NCBI GenBank assembly: GCA_003586115.2 | Contig: QVOM02000126.1 | Span: forward strand, 59,648,456 to 59,712,455 | DNA length: 64,000 nucleotides | Direction of reading: 5' to 3' | Source of the DNA: Salvator merianae | Taxonomy: Eukaryota > Chordata > Lepidosauria > Squamata > Teiidae | Shown here: piece by piece, positions 33,326 through 43,612 of the stretch | Layout of the letters: each line of letters begins with the position of its first letter | Position numbering within the stretch: position 1 is the stretch's first letter | Notes under the pieces: model-generated | What the model saw: the letters and a program-made list of their open reading frames with translations, nothing else | Told to the model about the DNA's origin: nothing | Database searches by the model: none | Translations under genes and position numbers: made by a program

Positions 33326-33682
33326 AATGGGGAAAAACCTTATCATGAGTAATTTTACAAATTGGATGTGGACAAGAGTGAGTTCTGCAAATAAGAGATA
33401 AGACTATTTAGTTTTGGAATCCAAGGTCAGACAAGCCCTTTGAAACCAAGACTTCCTAGTACATAATCTGTTTAATTTCCTTAGCAAGTCCAGAATCTTC
33501 TTGTCAAGAAACTGTGGTTTGCAGACAGTTGGAAGCATCCTCTGGTGGGTAGGCTTATCAGCATCTCCTTCCCTTCCCTACCTGCCTTCTATTTATGGTT
33601 GCAATATGATTTGGGGGTGGGGGTGGGGGAAGGGAACTTTTATTGGTATGGATTCCTGCATTACCCTGGTAGAGGCCACTCA
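33326..33682. other. Unassigned sequence
   Basis: Contains a GGGGGTGG-type tract near 33,613. Nothing else recognised. Confidence 0.45.
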
Positions 33683-34509
33683 GGGTGTGATCAGACGGGC
33701 TATTATGGTCGGCTTCCCGTCACACGGAAGCTGCGGCGTTCACAAAGCTCTCTGAAAAAAACGCCTCTGTGCCTCTCCTAGGCTGCCTGGGTCACCTCGT
33801 CCATAATCGCCTTTTCTGTGCTTTCGGGTCACCTTGGAAAGCACTTCAACCAATCAGAGCCTTGCAGGAATCCGCAGGACAACAGCACAAGAAGGGAGGG
33901 GCCGAGCGAGCTCTTGCCAGCACAGGAAACTTTTCAAATTCCCTGCCTTCTGTAGATTAAAAAAGACATCAGTAGCATCAGGATTGGGAGAAAGCTCCTA
34001 GCTACTAAAGTCCAGCATGCTTTTTTAACTACAGAAGGCAAGGGGGTTGAAAAGTTTCTCCGCACCAGCAAATCTTCTCCCTCCCCTTTTCTCCCTGTGC
34101 TGGCAAATCTCGTTAAAAGCTTCAAGCAGTTTCTATTCAAGTGCTTAACTGCGGGGTTTTTCCCTTGCCCTCTGCTCCACTTCCCCAAGGCATCAAGGCA
34201 TCCTTGCACCAAGAATAAGGGGGGGGGGGAGAAGAGAGAATAAGGGAGAGTTGAACCTGGAGTTTAAACTGGGAGTCCCTTTTCAAGACAGAAACCTGGC
34301 AGTTAAAGAGTAATTGGTTTGGAAAATCTCTTCAGCAAAGAGGCGGAGAGTGGCTAATCACTGAGCAGCTCCGTTTGCAGGCTGTGACGTTAGCTCGGGA
34401 AATCGCCTCATTGGTAAGTGTGTGTGGAAGACTTTTTTCCTGTGCGTGCAGGAATTATCCACTGCTTTCATGCAGGCAATTCTAAAAATCGCTAGTCTGA
34501 ACACAGCCC
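33683..34509 (+). mobile_element. CpG-rich DNA transposon, about 830 bp
   Basis: The ends are GGGTGTGATCAGACGGGC and CTAGTCTGAACACAGCCC, inverted repeats that resemble those of the CTGTGATCAGAC MITEs. It carries an internal inverted repeat of about 38 bp (33,928-33,965 with 34,020-34,062: TTTTCAAATTCCCTGCCTTC / GAAGGCAAGGGGGTTGAAAA) and a G run of about 11 at 34,219. No duplication is certain and no transposase frame is seen. Confidence 0.65.
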
Positions 34510-34744
34510 AAGTTGTGGTGAAACTGTGGCTTTAAATGCACACATAAAGAGATCAATCAATCAGTGGATTTGTTTACTGCTATTTCAAATATTGCTCAAG
34601 GCAATAAACAAAGGAAAACTGTGAATCACTTTATACATAATACAAAATATAACAGGTAATAATAGTAGTAGTGGTAATAAAAATAACAATTATCATCATC
34701 ATCATACAGTACAGTCATTAGAAAACAAAACAAAAGCAAAAACA
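34510..34744. repeat. ATA/ATC-rich simple sequence and spacer
   Basis: Interspersed AATAATAGTAGTAGTGG and ATCATCATCATCAT units lie at 34,655-34,708. The rest is unassigned. Confidence 0.6.
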
Positions 34745-34970
34745 GCACAGAGGTGCTCTTTCTCAGCCCCAGCCCAAGGGAGTCACAGTTCTTATACGTG
34801 CCTGGGGAAGGGTGCGCTAGAGGCAAAGAGGCTCAGATGCAGAACTAAACAGAGATTGTCTTCTCCTGCCGATCTCTGCCCAAAGGAGCCACAGATCTTA
34901 TATGTGCCTCTGAGTTGGGGCAAGATAGAGACAAATAGGTCCAGCTGCAGCTCCGAACAGAGATGGTCAA
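34745..34970. repeat. Tandem duplication of about 105 bp
   Basis: Two adjacent diverged copies share CAAGGGAGTCACAGTTCTTATACGTGCC / AAAGGAGCCACAGATCTTATATGTGCC-type sequence and then AGGCAAAGAGG-CTCAG / AGACAAATAGG-TCCAG and AACAGAGAT. Written in short form here; units start near 34,775 and 34,880. Confidence 0.65.
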
Positions 34971-35077
34971 CAAGGAGGGAAACACTTCCAATGCATACTG
35001 TATATTGCTGTGCTCATGAGAAGCACCTGTGATATTCTGGCTAACCGCACAGAATGCCACAGGAGTTACATAGCTAC

Positions 35078-35600
35078 AGACTGCAGATCTCAGGAGAATC
35101 CACACAGCACCTTTATGGTGCCTTGGACGCACAATCAAGAGTGCAGTGTCTGCATGACACTGGACCCTCAATGAATATGGAATGCAGAGGAGGAGCCTGG
35201 CATCCACACAAATGCCTTGCTCTTGCCCTGCGATGCTGCCATAAATGCAATTAGGGTGTGTTATGGTCTCCTTGGTGGTGGTTGTATATTCAAATACAGA
35301 GAGAAGCTGGGAACTGCCCCCTTTCAGTTTTGAGGGCAGGGGAAGCCCTCTTCCCTGCCTGTCAATTTGCAATGAGAGAATCCCCAGCCATGACTTGACA
35401 GGTGGGGAGGCCTCCTCCTGCCCCCTACCCTGTGGCAGGGTGTAATTTTGAGAACTTAGTCATGAAATTATAATCAATCTTATCACGGGTGGGAGAAAGA
35501 AAGCTACCCCTGAGGATTCCCTCACTGCAAATTGAGCAGAAGGGCATTCTTCAGTGTGCAGACAGCATGCTGTGCATTTAAAACAAGTGATTGCTTCTCT
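35078..35600 (+). mobile_element. Unclassified repeat shared with 54,500
   Basis: CACAGCACCTTTATGGTGCC and GGCATCCACACAAATGCC correspond to TACAGCACCTTTATGGCAC and TATCCACATGGATGCCACAT near 54,540-54,650, so this is a dispersed family. The right part (CAGTGTGCAGACAGCATGC, ATTTAAAACAAGTGATTGC) resembles 54,975-55,040. Ends and class are unknown. Confidence 0.5.
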
Positions 35601-37329
35601 TCATGCAAAAGGGGAAGGGTGCTATGCTAGAAACGTAAATATTTTCTTAATATAGGCTACATCAGCTGGCACGGTCAGCTTCAGTCTCATCCCAGAACAT
35701 GAAAAAACATTCTAGAAATTTTAATAGTGTGGACATAAACGGCTAGCCATACTATAACCCCATTCATACTGGAACCATAGTATGAGAAGAGCAGGGACAC
35801 AGAAAAGAGCCTAACCTCATTCACTTTACTAGATCCATCCCCATTCCTATTTGCATGGATTTTAAGAGGCCTGCAGTTCCTCCTTATTTAAGCATTTTAG
35901 TGATGTAAGTGCTGTGGTTTTTACAGCCTTCATACTCTGCCTCATACGTCAATCTGTAAGTCAAACCCCTAAAGCTGAGCCTGACATCTTATGACTTCAT
36001 GGAAACATCCAGCCTGTTTTCTTGGCAGCCAAAGTTGACTGCCTTATGCCAGGAAGGGGATGGCTATCAAATCTAAAACCTTCTGCCTGCCACTCCCTTG
36101 TTTGATATCATTCAGTGTGTATTTGCATGCGGGTAACAAATGGTGCTCTGTTATGTCAAACAATTGTTTGTGGGGACCCATAAGATCAGTGCTATGAAAA
36201 CGCTGTAATGCTGTGGGTTTGTTTTATTTGACAACACATTTTCACCTCCATGTTCACCATTACATCTATTGCAGATGGCTTTCTCCATCCAGAATAGACA
36301 CAGCATATCCAGTTGGTGCAGGACAAAGGATGCTATTAGCATGCAATTATCCTGTAATGTACCTTATTACTGCTGATGCTAGATGAGCATATCACATCTT
36401 CTTCGGTACTCTGCAGATTATTTCCAATTAAACTGAAAGATCACCAGATCCAAAGGGGACCCCGCCCCACTACAACAATAAATGATAGTTTTTTTATTTC
36501 AGATTCCATGTCCGAGCTCCATAGCTCTAGTCTTTCCTTCCTCTTTCCCAGCCCTCAGGCAACACTGCTAAACAGGGTTGCTCGTGAGTTCTAGGTGGTG
36601 TCCAAAAACTGAGATAACAAGAAGAAGAAAATTGAGGGGATAGCTTCGTATACATTAAATGCTGTTGAATACACATGCGCACACACACACACCACAAATG
36701 CAGGAAGATGCAAAGTTTTGACAATGTAACAAAGCCATGGCTGCTCTATGCTTTTCTATGCCTCAGTGTGAGAACTTAAATGTCCCAATATCTCTTAAAG
36801 CATTTGATGAGAGACTAATAGCCTGACAGGCTAACACTTCACTTCCTCCCAATTAGGAGACTTTAACATCAAAGCCAAGGTCCTTCACTCAACAAGGGTT
36901 TACTTGAATGAATTATAGGAGAGAATAAGACCAGTGGGTCCTTGTTGCTTCCCTACTGCCCTCCCCTGTGGAAGCACAGTTCAGCATAGGCTTTAATAAG
37001 GGGGTTAAGGTCAAAAGGTTTAGGTCCCTCACTGAGAGGGCTAGGAAACGGCCAGAGTGCTTCTATATGTGTACTGTGCGCAGAGTAATCAAGCAAAGAT
37101 GAAAACTCTCCGATGGAATGCCGGGCGGCCGACTTCCACTTGCAACGCACCTCTGAGTTGTTAGAAGCAAAGAATATGGCATTTACCTGTTGCCCTTTCA
37201 GTAGTCAGGATGTCGTGCAATTACCACCATTTTGAAGATAAAGCCAGAGAAACTGGGGAGACTGGCAATATATTCATCCCATCTGGATGTTGGTATGATA
37301 ATTCCAAATCCCAGAGGTGTGCAGTTGTC
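35601..37329. other. Unassigned sequence
   Basis: Contains a short CA microsatellite at about 36,677-36,692. No exon or repeat ends recognised. Confidence 0.45.
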
Positions 37330-38010
37330 AAAATGCTGTTCATGTCTGTTTGTTTATTTATTTATTTGCCTGTTTATCCTGTCCAGTGCCTGAAGGTCTC
37401 ACGGCAGATTACAACAATAAAAGCAGAATGTGAAATACACCTCCTAAAACAGCAGCAGTGTTTGGGTTTGCAAAAGGTGATGAAGATAAAGGCAACTTAC
37501 TGAAAGCAGCCCGCACATCTGAATACTAAAGATGTGCATAAAGAGGAGACAGTCAAAAAAAGTGAGAGACAATATATTCCAGGCCATTTGGATCCCACCC
37601 TTCACCATATAGTCCCAGGGTGGGTTACAATGAATAAAAACATTAAAATACAGTACAACAAAATAGAATGACAATCTTCCCCCACCCACGGCCTCCAATG
37701 CCAAAACTGCAGGAACGCATCGGCTCTCTACAAAGGAGCTATGGTCCAAAGGCCTGGGAGAATAGGTGAATCTTTACCAGGTGCCACCTAGAGTAACGCA
37801 CCTAATGTACCTCAGATGGAAGGCTATTCCAAAGCTTAGGGGCTGCCATGAAGACCCTCTCTCTTGCCATTGCCCCCTTAATCTCTGAGAAAGCCAGATC
37901 CTCCAAAAGGCCTTCTTCCGATTCCCTCAGTAACCCAGCAGGTCTATATGGGAGTAGATGCTCCTTCAGGTAGGGCACAGGTCATTTAGGGCTTGGATTA
38001 TGCATTCCTA
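37330..38010 (-). mobile_element. L2/CR1-clade LINE 3' region(s), inverted
   Basis: Two antisense LINE tails occur. The first is TGTTTGTTTATTTATTTATT then CCTGTTTATCCTGTCCAGTG near 37,350. The second starts ATCCCACCCTTCACCATATAG near 37,590, followed by the antisense C-terminal RT region (GGAAGGCTATTCCAAAGC, TGCCATGAAGACCCTCTCTC, TATATGGGAGTAGATGCTCC). In sense direction these encode the end of the RT ORF, with stops. Probably two independent insertions. Confidence 0.7.
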
Positions 38011-38203
38011 GTCTAGTCTGCTCAGAAATAAACCCCATTGCAATCAGTTATATTTACTTCCAGGAATCTGAAGGAAGGCTTCTAGCCCTCCCTTTCTCCT
38101 CAGTAAAACCAGGACCACAGAGGAGGAGCCTGGAGCTGTTTTGTTCTGAGTAGACATGAGTAGGCTTGTAGGATCAATAATGATCAAACATTTAATGTCT
38201 ATG

Positions 38204-38746
38204 TGTGCATAGTTCAGCTCTCACCTTTATATATGCATCTGCATACTGCAAAAGCATGCGAGGAAGATAGTGACTGGACACTGATTTTGTGGGTGTAAAT
38301 TTGTATTGCCAAGCTGCACGGCTCCAGCTCCAGATGGGCCAGGAGAAAATGGTACCTGAAGCTGACTACTGCCAGTAGCCGTACCTGATCCTCACCACGG
38401 CAGTGGCCAGGAAGCGTCTGGCCACTGCCATGGTGACTGACAGGCCCACACAGCACGCAGGTGCATGTATGCATGATCAGCTGGTTGTGCATGCACGATT
38501 GTGCATGAACAATGAGCAGATCACACCTAAGATGGACACTGCACCAAAGATAAGTGTGAATGGTGCCTTACCAGAAGCTCATTATGAGTTGCTGGTAAGG
38601 TTCCAGACTACAGTTTTCTGCTCCAGCTGTAGACGTGATTGTGAGAGGTTGAATACTGCTTCTGGTCACTTTGGCCGTCTTGTGGTGAAAACGCACTTGA
38701 CTAGCAAGCATCCCAGATGCTTGCTAACGTCAAGTGTGAACAGGCC
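38204..38746 (+). mobile_element. GGCCTGTT-family MITE, left end degraded
   Basis: The right end is AAGTGTGAACAGGCC, and the interior has GGCAGTGGCCAGGAAGC / GTCTGGCCACTGCC followed by ATGGTGAC, the family's palindromic core. The left end is too diverged to fix, so the start is approximate. Confidence 0.65.
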
Positions 38747-38945
38747 CAAAATGACTGAGCATCTCATGCATGCCTAGGGGTGTTCCTTTTGCATAACAAA
38801 CAGCTGTGTTAGCTTACAGTGCTAAGCTGTGATTTGTTTAGCCATGGTTTCTTTTCGAAAACCCTTGCTTATAGCAGAACAAACAAACTATGGCTTGTTA
38901 TTCCAGAACTTGGTTTATTGTTCACTTGCTCTTGCCCAATATTTT
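38747..38945. other. Spacer between two related MITEs
   Basis: About 200 bp of unassigned sequence separating two members of the same family. Confidence 0.5.
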
Positions 38946-39465
38946 GGGCCTGTTCGCACTGAGCAAGTGGAACATTCCAAGTCACTCGCTGGAACAGAGC
39001 ATTTGCACCTGCAAATAGCTCCAGCTGACTGGAAACTCACCAAAGCCCACCTGAAGCTCACCTGCAGCCAAATAGCGCTGGTCAAGAAAACTGTAGTCTA
39101 GAAGCAGTCTAGGGCTGTTCAGTGAGGATTGGGAAAGGTGCGTTCACACCTCTTCTGGATTTGGAATGGCAGGGAGGCATGGAGTGTGTAGGTGTGGCTG
39201 TGCCATCAGATGGTTCAGACCCAGGTTTGGACTTAGGGGTTCAAAACCAGATGGTCGTTCCGGACACATCTCCAGACATGGCTCCTCTGGTTCTGAATCC
39301 AGCTATCTAACTGGTGCACTCCCATTTGCACTTCTTTCCCAGCTAGTTGGCTCATGGAGTGTTCCAGTGCTGACAGTGCAAATACTCCTTGCTGTATTCG
39401 ATCCTGACTGGCCTGAACCCTGTTAGTTAGAAAGCTCCACTCTGGTTAGTGTGAAAATGCCCTTT
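38942..39465 (+). mobile_element. GGCCTGTT-family MITE, second subfamily
   Basis: The element spans 38,946-39,461. Left GGGCCTGTTCGCACTGAGC, right TTAGTGTGAAAATGCC; the flanks TTTT and CTTT match at 3 of 4. It aligns with the inverted copy at 17,855-18,341 through TGGAACATTCCAAGTCACTC and further segments. Confidence 0.8.
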
Positions 39466-39645
39466 GTGTCTGGACAAGCATTTGGGGTGGTATTGCAAAA
39501 CCATGATTGTGCAATTCTGTTGAACTAAACTATGTGCACTTCCTCCATGAAATAGAGGCCTGGAGTCCCACATCTTAACAGCTGTGGAAAAGGGACTTTA
39601 AGCAGGCTTAAACTACAGTATAACAAACACAAGTGTTGAAACACT

Positions 39646-40000
39646 GGGCCTTTTCATACTTACCTAACTTTGGACTGCTTCAGCTGGTCCATTGCTATTG
39701 GAATGGTTCCAGCTAGAGTGGTCCAGCTCTCTGGGAACAAAGCTGTCCTCACTGGTCCGTGGAGGTGGCCTCTCTGGGGTGGTTTACTCATGAGTAGACT
39801 ACACTAGACATTTTTTCTACTGTCATGATTTAGGTGGCCATTTTGAGCCACCTAAACTGGGCTATACTCCATCCAGGGTGGATGAAGCATGCTAGGAGGG
39901 TATGCAGCCTCTCTGTTCCACACTAGAATGTGGAACAGAGAGGCCCAGAAGGAGTCTAGGCCTCACACTGTACTGGCTTATTGATAAGTGCGGAAAGACT
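39646..40000 (+). mobile_element. GGCCTGTT-related MITE with hairpin
   Basis: The left end GGGCCTTTTCATACTT pairs with AAGTGCGGAAAGACT at the right. It carries a 15-bp perfect stem CCTCTCTGTTCCACA (39,908-39,922) with its complement at 39,929-39,943, and a second near 39,831 (TTTAGGTGGC / GCCACCTAAA). No matching duplication. Confidence 0.65.
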
Positions 40001-40096
40001 CTTCTGCACAGTAATTACACTTATAGAACCCCGAATGCAAATGCAATTCCTTATGATAATCCTAGGCATATCAGCAAAGCAAGTCAATAACATAGT

Positions 40097-40322
40097 GGCT
40101 GTTTCCACACACATCTAAAAATGCAACCTGAAAGGGACTCGGATATGGTAGCACGTGGATATTGGTATTCCTATTCTAACTCTAAATCACTTTAAAGGCT
40201 GAATTTCGGAAGTGCATTTTCTGGCCTTTAATGTGGATTAGAGGTACTAGCGCGTGGATGCTACCATTTTTAAGTTGCTTTTGAATCACTTTTTTTTTTT
40301 TATACTGTGTGCGGATGCAGCT
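40097..40322. mobile_element. Small MITE with CTGCATCC-type ends
   Basis: GGCTGTTTCCACACACA at the left and TGTGTGCGGATGCAGCT at the right are inverted repeats. The interior segment AAGTGCATTTTCTGGCC is shared with the split copy at 62,133-62,695. Confidence 0.65.
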
Positions 40323-41887
40323 GGTGTTGAGGTGTTATAAGTAAACATTGGTTAGGCTACTGGCTGAGTCAGAACATATAAACAAGCAATATTTTATCTG
40401 TAAACTAGGCTAATGGCAGCTTCCAGAATTCTTTGAAAGATTCTCATTTTCTAGATATGGGAACGGTAAAAACAACATGAGCAAGAGAGCTTAAATTGAT
40501 TTTGCTATCCAAATACCTGTTAGATTCACAGCGAGAAATTGCTGTAATCAGGGTAGGTTCATTAGACATTATTAATGCGCCTGTTTTAAGTGTTTTAAAA
40601 AGATTAATGCTGTAATTCAGGATAAATTAAGCACATTATTATTTTACAGAGTTATCAGTAAATCTTCTTTGCAAGAATCACATTAAGCCAACAAAATTTA
40701 CATGGAAATTTTAAGAAGAGTCTGTGCACAGATACCAAAGACCTGCACCTCTAGTAAAGCCTGTCTCTCTCAGCTTTTGGTCATTGATGAACAAAAAGAT
40801 CATTCTGAGAATTATTTTTTTCTGCATTTTTTCTGATGCCAAAAGCTTTAATTTTGCTTCTTCCCAGCAGTAACAGACAACGACTTTCATGTTGGAAAAG
40901 GGTGCTGAGGCATTATTTTGTGATGTGGTGCTTAATGCGTTATAATAATGATGTGTTTTCCCATTTCTTGAATGATTTTGGAGGAACTTAATACTCAGCA
41001 GGAGAGCTACAGAATCACTGTGATGAAAAGAGATGGCTCAGATCGTCCCCTGTTGCATCTATTCCTCTCCTTGGTGCTCAGTTGTCTTTCCCCCTTTTAT
41101 CTTTCCTTGCTTCCTCCATGGCTTCGAAATATCCAGGAGCAAAGGAGCAAGGCTGCAATCTCCCATGTCCAGCTGCTGCTCCCATTTTAGTAGATTGACA
41201 ATCAGATACCTTTGTAGAATCACAGCTAGCGTTACGCTCTTAATAGATCCAATAAGCTGTGTCCTGGAGCGTTCTACTAATTACTGGATTATTAATGTAG
41301 ATATCAAAATTGCTTGATATCTTACCCCAGCTGACAACCCACCGAGGGGAGGGGAATGTGTATGTGACACATGGCAAATGATCATTATTTCTAGAGATAA
41401 GACAGTTCAGAGGATGAGCAACACAGCGAAGTCCATTCAGCTCTGCCATAATTTCCAGGTGCATATGTTTTTATCTAGGTATTGATCTATTACAGAACAC
41501 AGCTTGCTATGCTGCCACTGTGCAGGGAAAGGTAGCATGCATCTCTCTGCTTAAAATACTAGCATATGTGGGGATAGAAGTTTGGATTTGACTCCAGGAG
41601 TCAGCCTTGTAGGTCTGGAGGGTGGTCATTTCATTGCCTACTGTGGTGGTTTCCCTGCTTGTTGATCATGTCCACCGTCTCTGGTTATGACAATTCTGTC
41701 TGGTTAGCCCCATCACTGCAATGCTCCAACCATTTCGAACCCCATCACCATTTTAGTTTTCATTTGCATGCCAGAATATACCACAGTAGTGATGAAAAGG
41801 AGGGATGCACAGGGGATACACTGTACAGCTCTAACAGTTTGTGACTGTGGATAATGCCAGATATGTTTAGAGTGTCAGATAAGACTG
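40323..41887. other. Unassigned sequence
   Basis: A minus-strand frame (about 41,322-41,450) ends at GGG|GTAAGA, a good donor, but I see no convincing acceptor, so it is not listed as an exon. Nothing else recognised. Confidence 0.4.
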
Positions 41888-43051
41888 TTGGGGCGTGGTA
41901 CGACATCGTAAATTTAATCCGTATTGGAAGAATATGAGGACTGAATTTATCTTCTAATCATTCCCACATTTGCATTTTAACACAGACTCAATTTGCACTT
42001 GCTGGTTCTCACACTGATATTTCCCATGCTTGGCACTGGGAAACCATACCTTTTCTGCCTCCACCCCTCATCAAATTCCCCTCCCTGGGCAGTCAGTGAT
42101 TGGCTGCAGTCCCAATGTTCAAATCTTGACTTCACAGGGGCGGGCAAGTCAAGCTCCACCCTTCGTATGTCCCCACTGCTGCCTCAGAACATGAATTCAC
42201 TTGGCGGCATTACTAGTCATTCACTGTTTGCTCCTTCTCCCCTTCCAGCCTGTATCTACACAAGTAGAACTTTAATTTCACATGTACCATACAATAAAGC
42301 TTCTTAAAGGGCAGATGGCAATTTCTGCTCCCTTGCAAGTGCACTTTTGTGCAATTGCACAATTTAAGAGTAGTGCAAAAGCAGTGGGAGGTCCGTGAAG
42401 AGGGGAAAATGTGAGGAGGCTCTATTATCGTGATAGAGTAGTTAATGGATAGCAAATGGACTCTGCCTCATCTGCCCCCAAGACATCCACAGCGGTATGT
42501 GTCCCACTACGTAGCTGTCCACAGCAAAACTGATACTGAGTGCATTCTTTGTTGGGGCAAGAGGACTGCAACCCTAAACAGGCACAATCTGTTTTTTGGC
42601 TTAATCAGCAGACGGAAGTGAAGGAAGCCTTTAATTGCTTCCTGGCAGGATCGAATGGGGGATAAAGGAAAAGAAAGGACCGCAGTTTAGCAAAGTAAAA
42701 TGGAGTACAGTTTTTTTTCTCCTGGCAGTGGGGGAAGGGGGGAATGGAGGCAGAAGGAACTAATGTGATTCCTGTCCTCCCACACAGTCTGTCATTGGAC
42801 AGCAAGAAAAGGGGAACCCTCCCTCTGCACTTCCCTCCAAAAGTACAGTCCCTCCCAAATAGTCTCCTTCCATGTCCCCACATTGCAAAGTAAAGCAGGC
42901 TAGCGATCTGGAACAGCTTGAGAACTCATTAAATCCAAAAGCAAAATAGTCTGGATTTTGCCAATTTATGGAAAGGCAAGATCATGTCGAGCCAATGGGA
43001 TCTGAAGATAGCCTGGACACTGATTAAATGCCATGTCAGAATGCAGCTTTG
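41888..43051 (+). mobile_element. PIF/Harbinger-like non-autonomous element, copy 2
   Basis: The element spans 41,891-43,048 (1,158 bp). The left end GGGCGTGGTACGACATCG aligns position by position with copy 1. The right end is GTCAGAATGCAGCT. TTG flanks both sides (41,888-41,890 and 43,049-43,051), a 3-bp duplication consistent with copy 1's TTA. It carries interior sequence (about 42,430-42,590) missing from copy 1 but present in copy 3. Confidence 0.8.
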
Positions 43052-43415
43052 GGGGCCTCTTCTGCACTGATCCAGTTCACCACCAAAACATACAGAATGC
43101 ATCACAGCAGAGCCCACTCCAAAGGGAGAGTGCTTTGAAGTGGTTTCCCCAATGTTCCCAGTGGTGCAGTGGACCAGCCACCTGTCATGCAAGTGGTTGG
43201 TCTGGTCCACTTGCCAGGTGGAGTCTGGTATCATTTTGCTGGACTCTTGAAAATGGCCCCAGAAATGGGTCAGGTATAGGCACCCAGCAAAAGCAGTCTT
43301 AGCCGACAACTCTGAACTTTTGTTCCCAGCTTCCAAATTTGAGCCTGGGCCAGGCGAGGCCACAGCAACGTGGAACTCTTGATCCAGGCCAAGACCAGCC
43401 TGCACACCAATGTAC
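43052..43415 (+). mobile_element. TTTCTGCAC-family element abutting copy 2
   Basis: It begins GGGGCCTCTTCTGCACTG immediately after the TTG duplication of the preceding element. The interior has CAGTGGTGCAGTGGACCAGCC and further GGTCCA-rich segments. The right end was not located. Confidence 0.5.
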
Positions 43416-43429
43416 GCCTTACAGAAGTT

Positions 43430-43612
43430 GCTTTGGAATCTGTGGGTTCAAATTCCCACTCAGTTCACTGGGTGACCAAGGGCCATTCGCTGTCCCTCAG
43501 CCCTTTCTACCTCAAAAGGGGTTTCTGCAGATAAACAGAGGGAAGAAGAATGATGTGTGTTGCTTTGGGCACTTTGGGGGCAAGGTAAGATATAAATGAC
43601 ATAACCAATAAT
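43430..43612 (+). mobile_element. Sauria-type tRNA SINE (5'-truncated)
   Basis: B-box GTGGGTTCAAATTCCCACTC is followed by TTCACTGGGTGACCAAGGGCC, CTCAGCCCTTTCTACCTC, ATAAACAGAGGGAAGAAG and a tail ending GGCAAGGTAAGATATAAATG. This is the body and Bov-B-like 3' end of Sauria SINEs, a family known from squamates, and it is the strongest taxonomic marker in the window. The tRNA head is cut off 5' of the B box. Confidence 0.85.

Noticed and set aside
41240..41464. Minus-strand candidate exon ending at GGG|GTAAGA
   Set aside because: The donor is good but no credible acceptor lies upstream, and the peptide shows no family resemblance.
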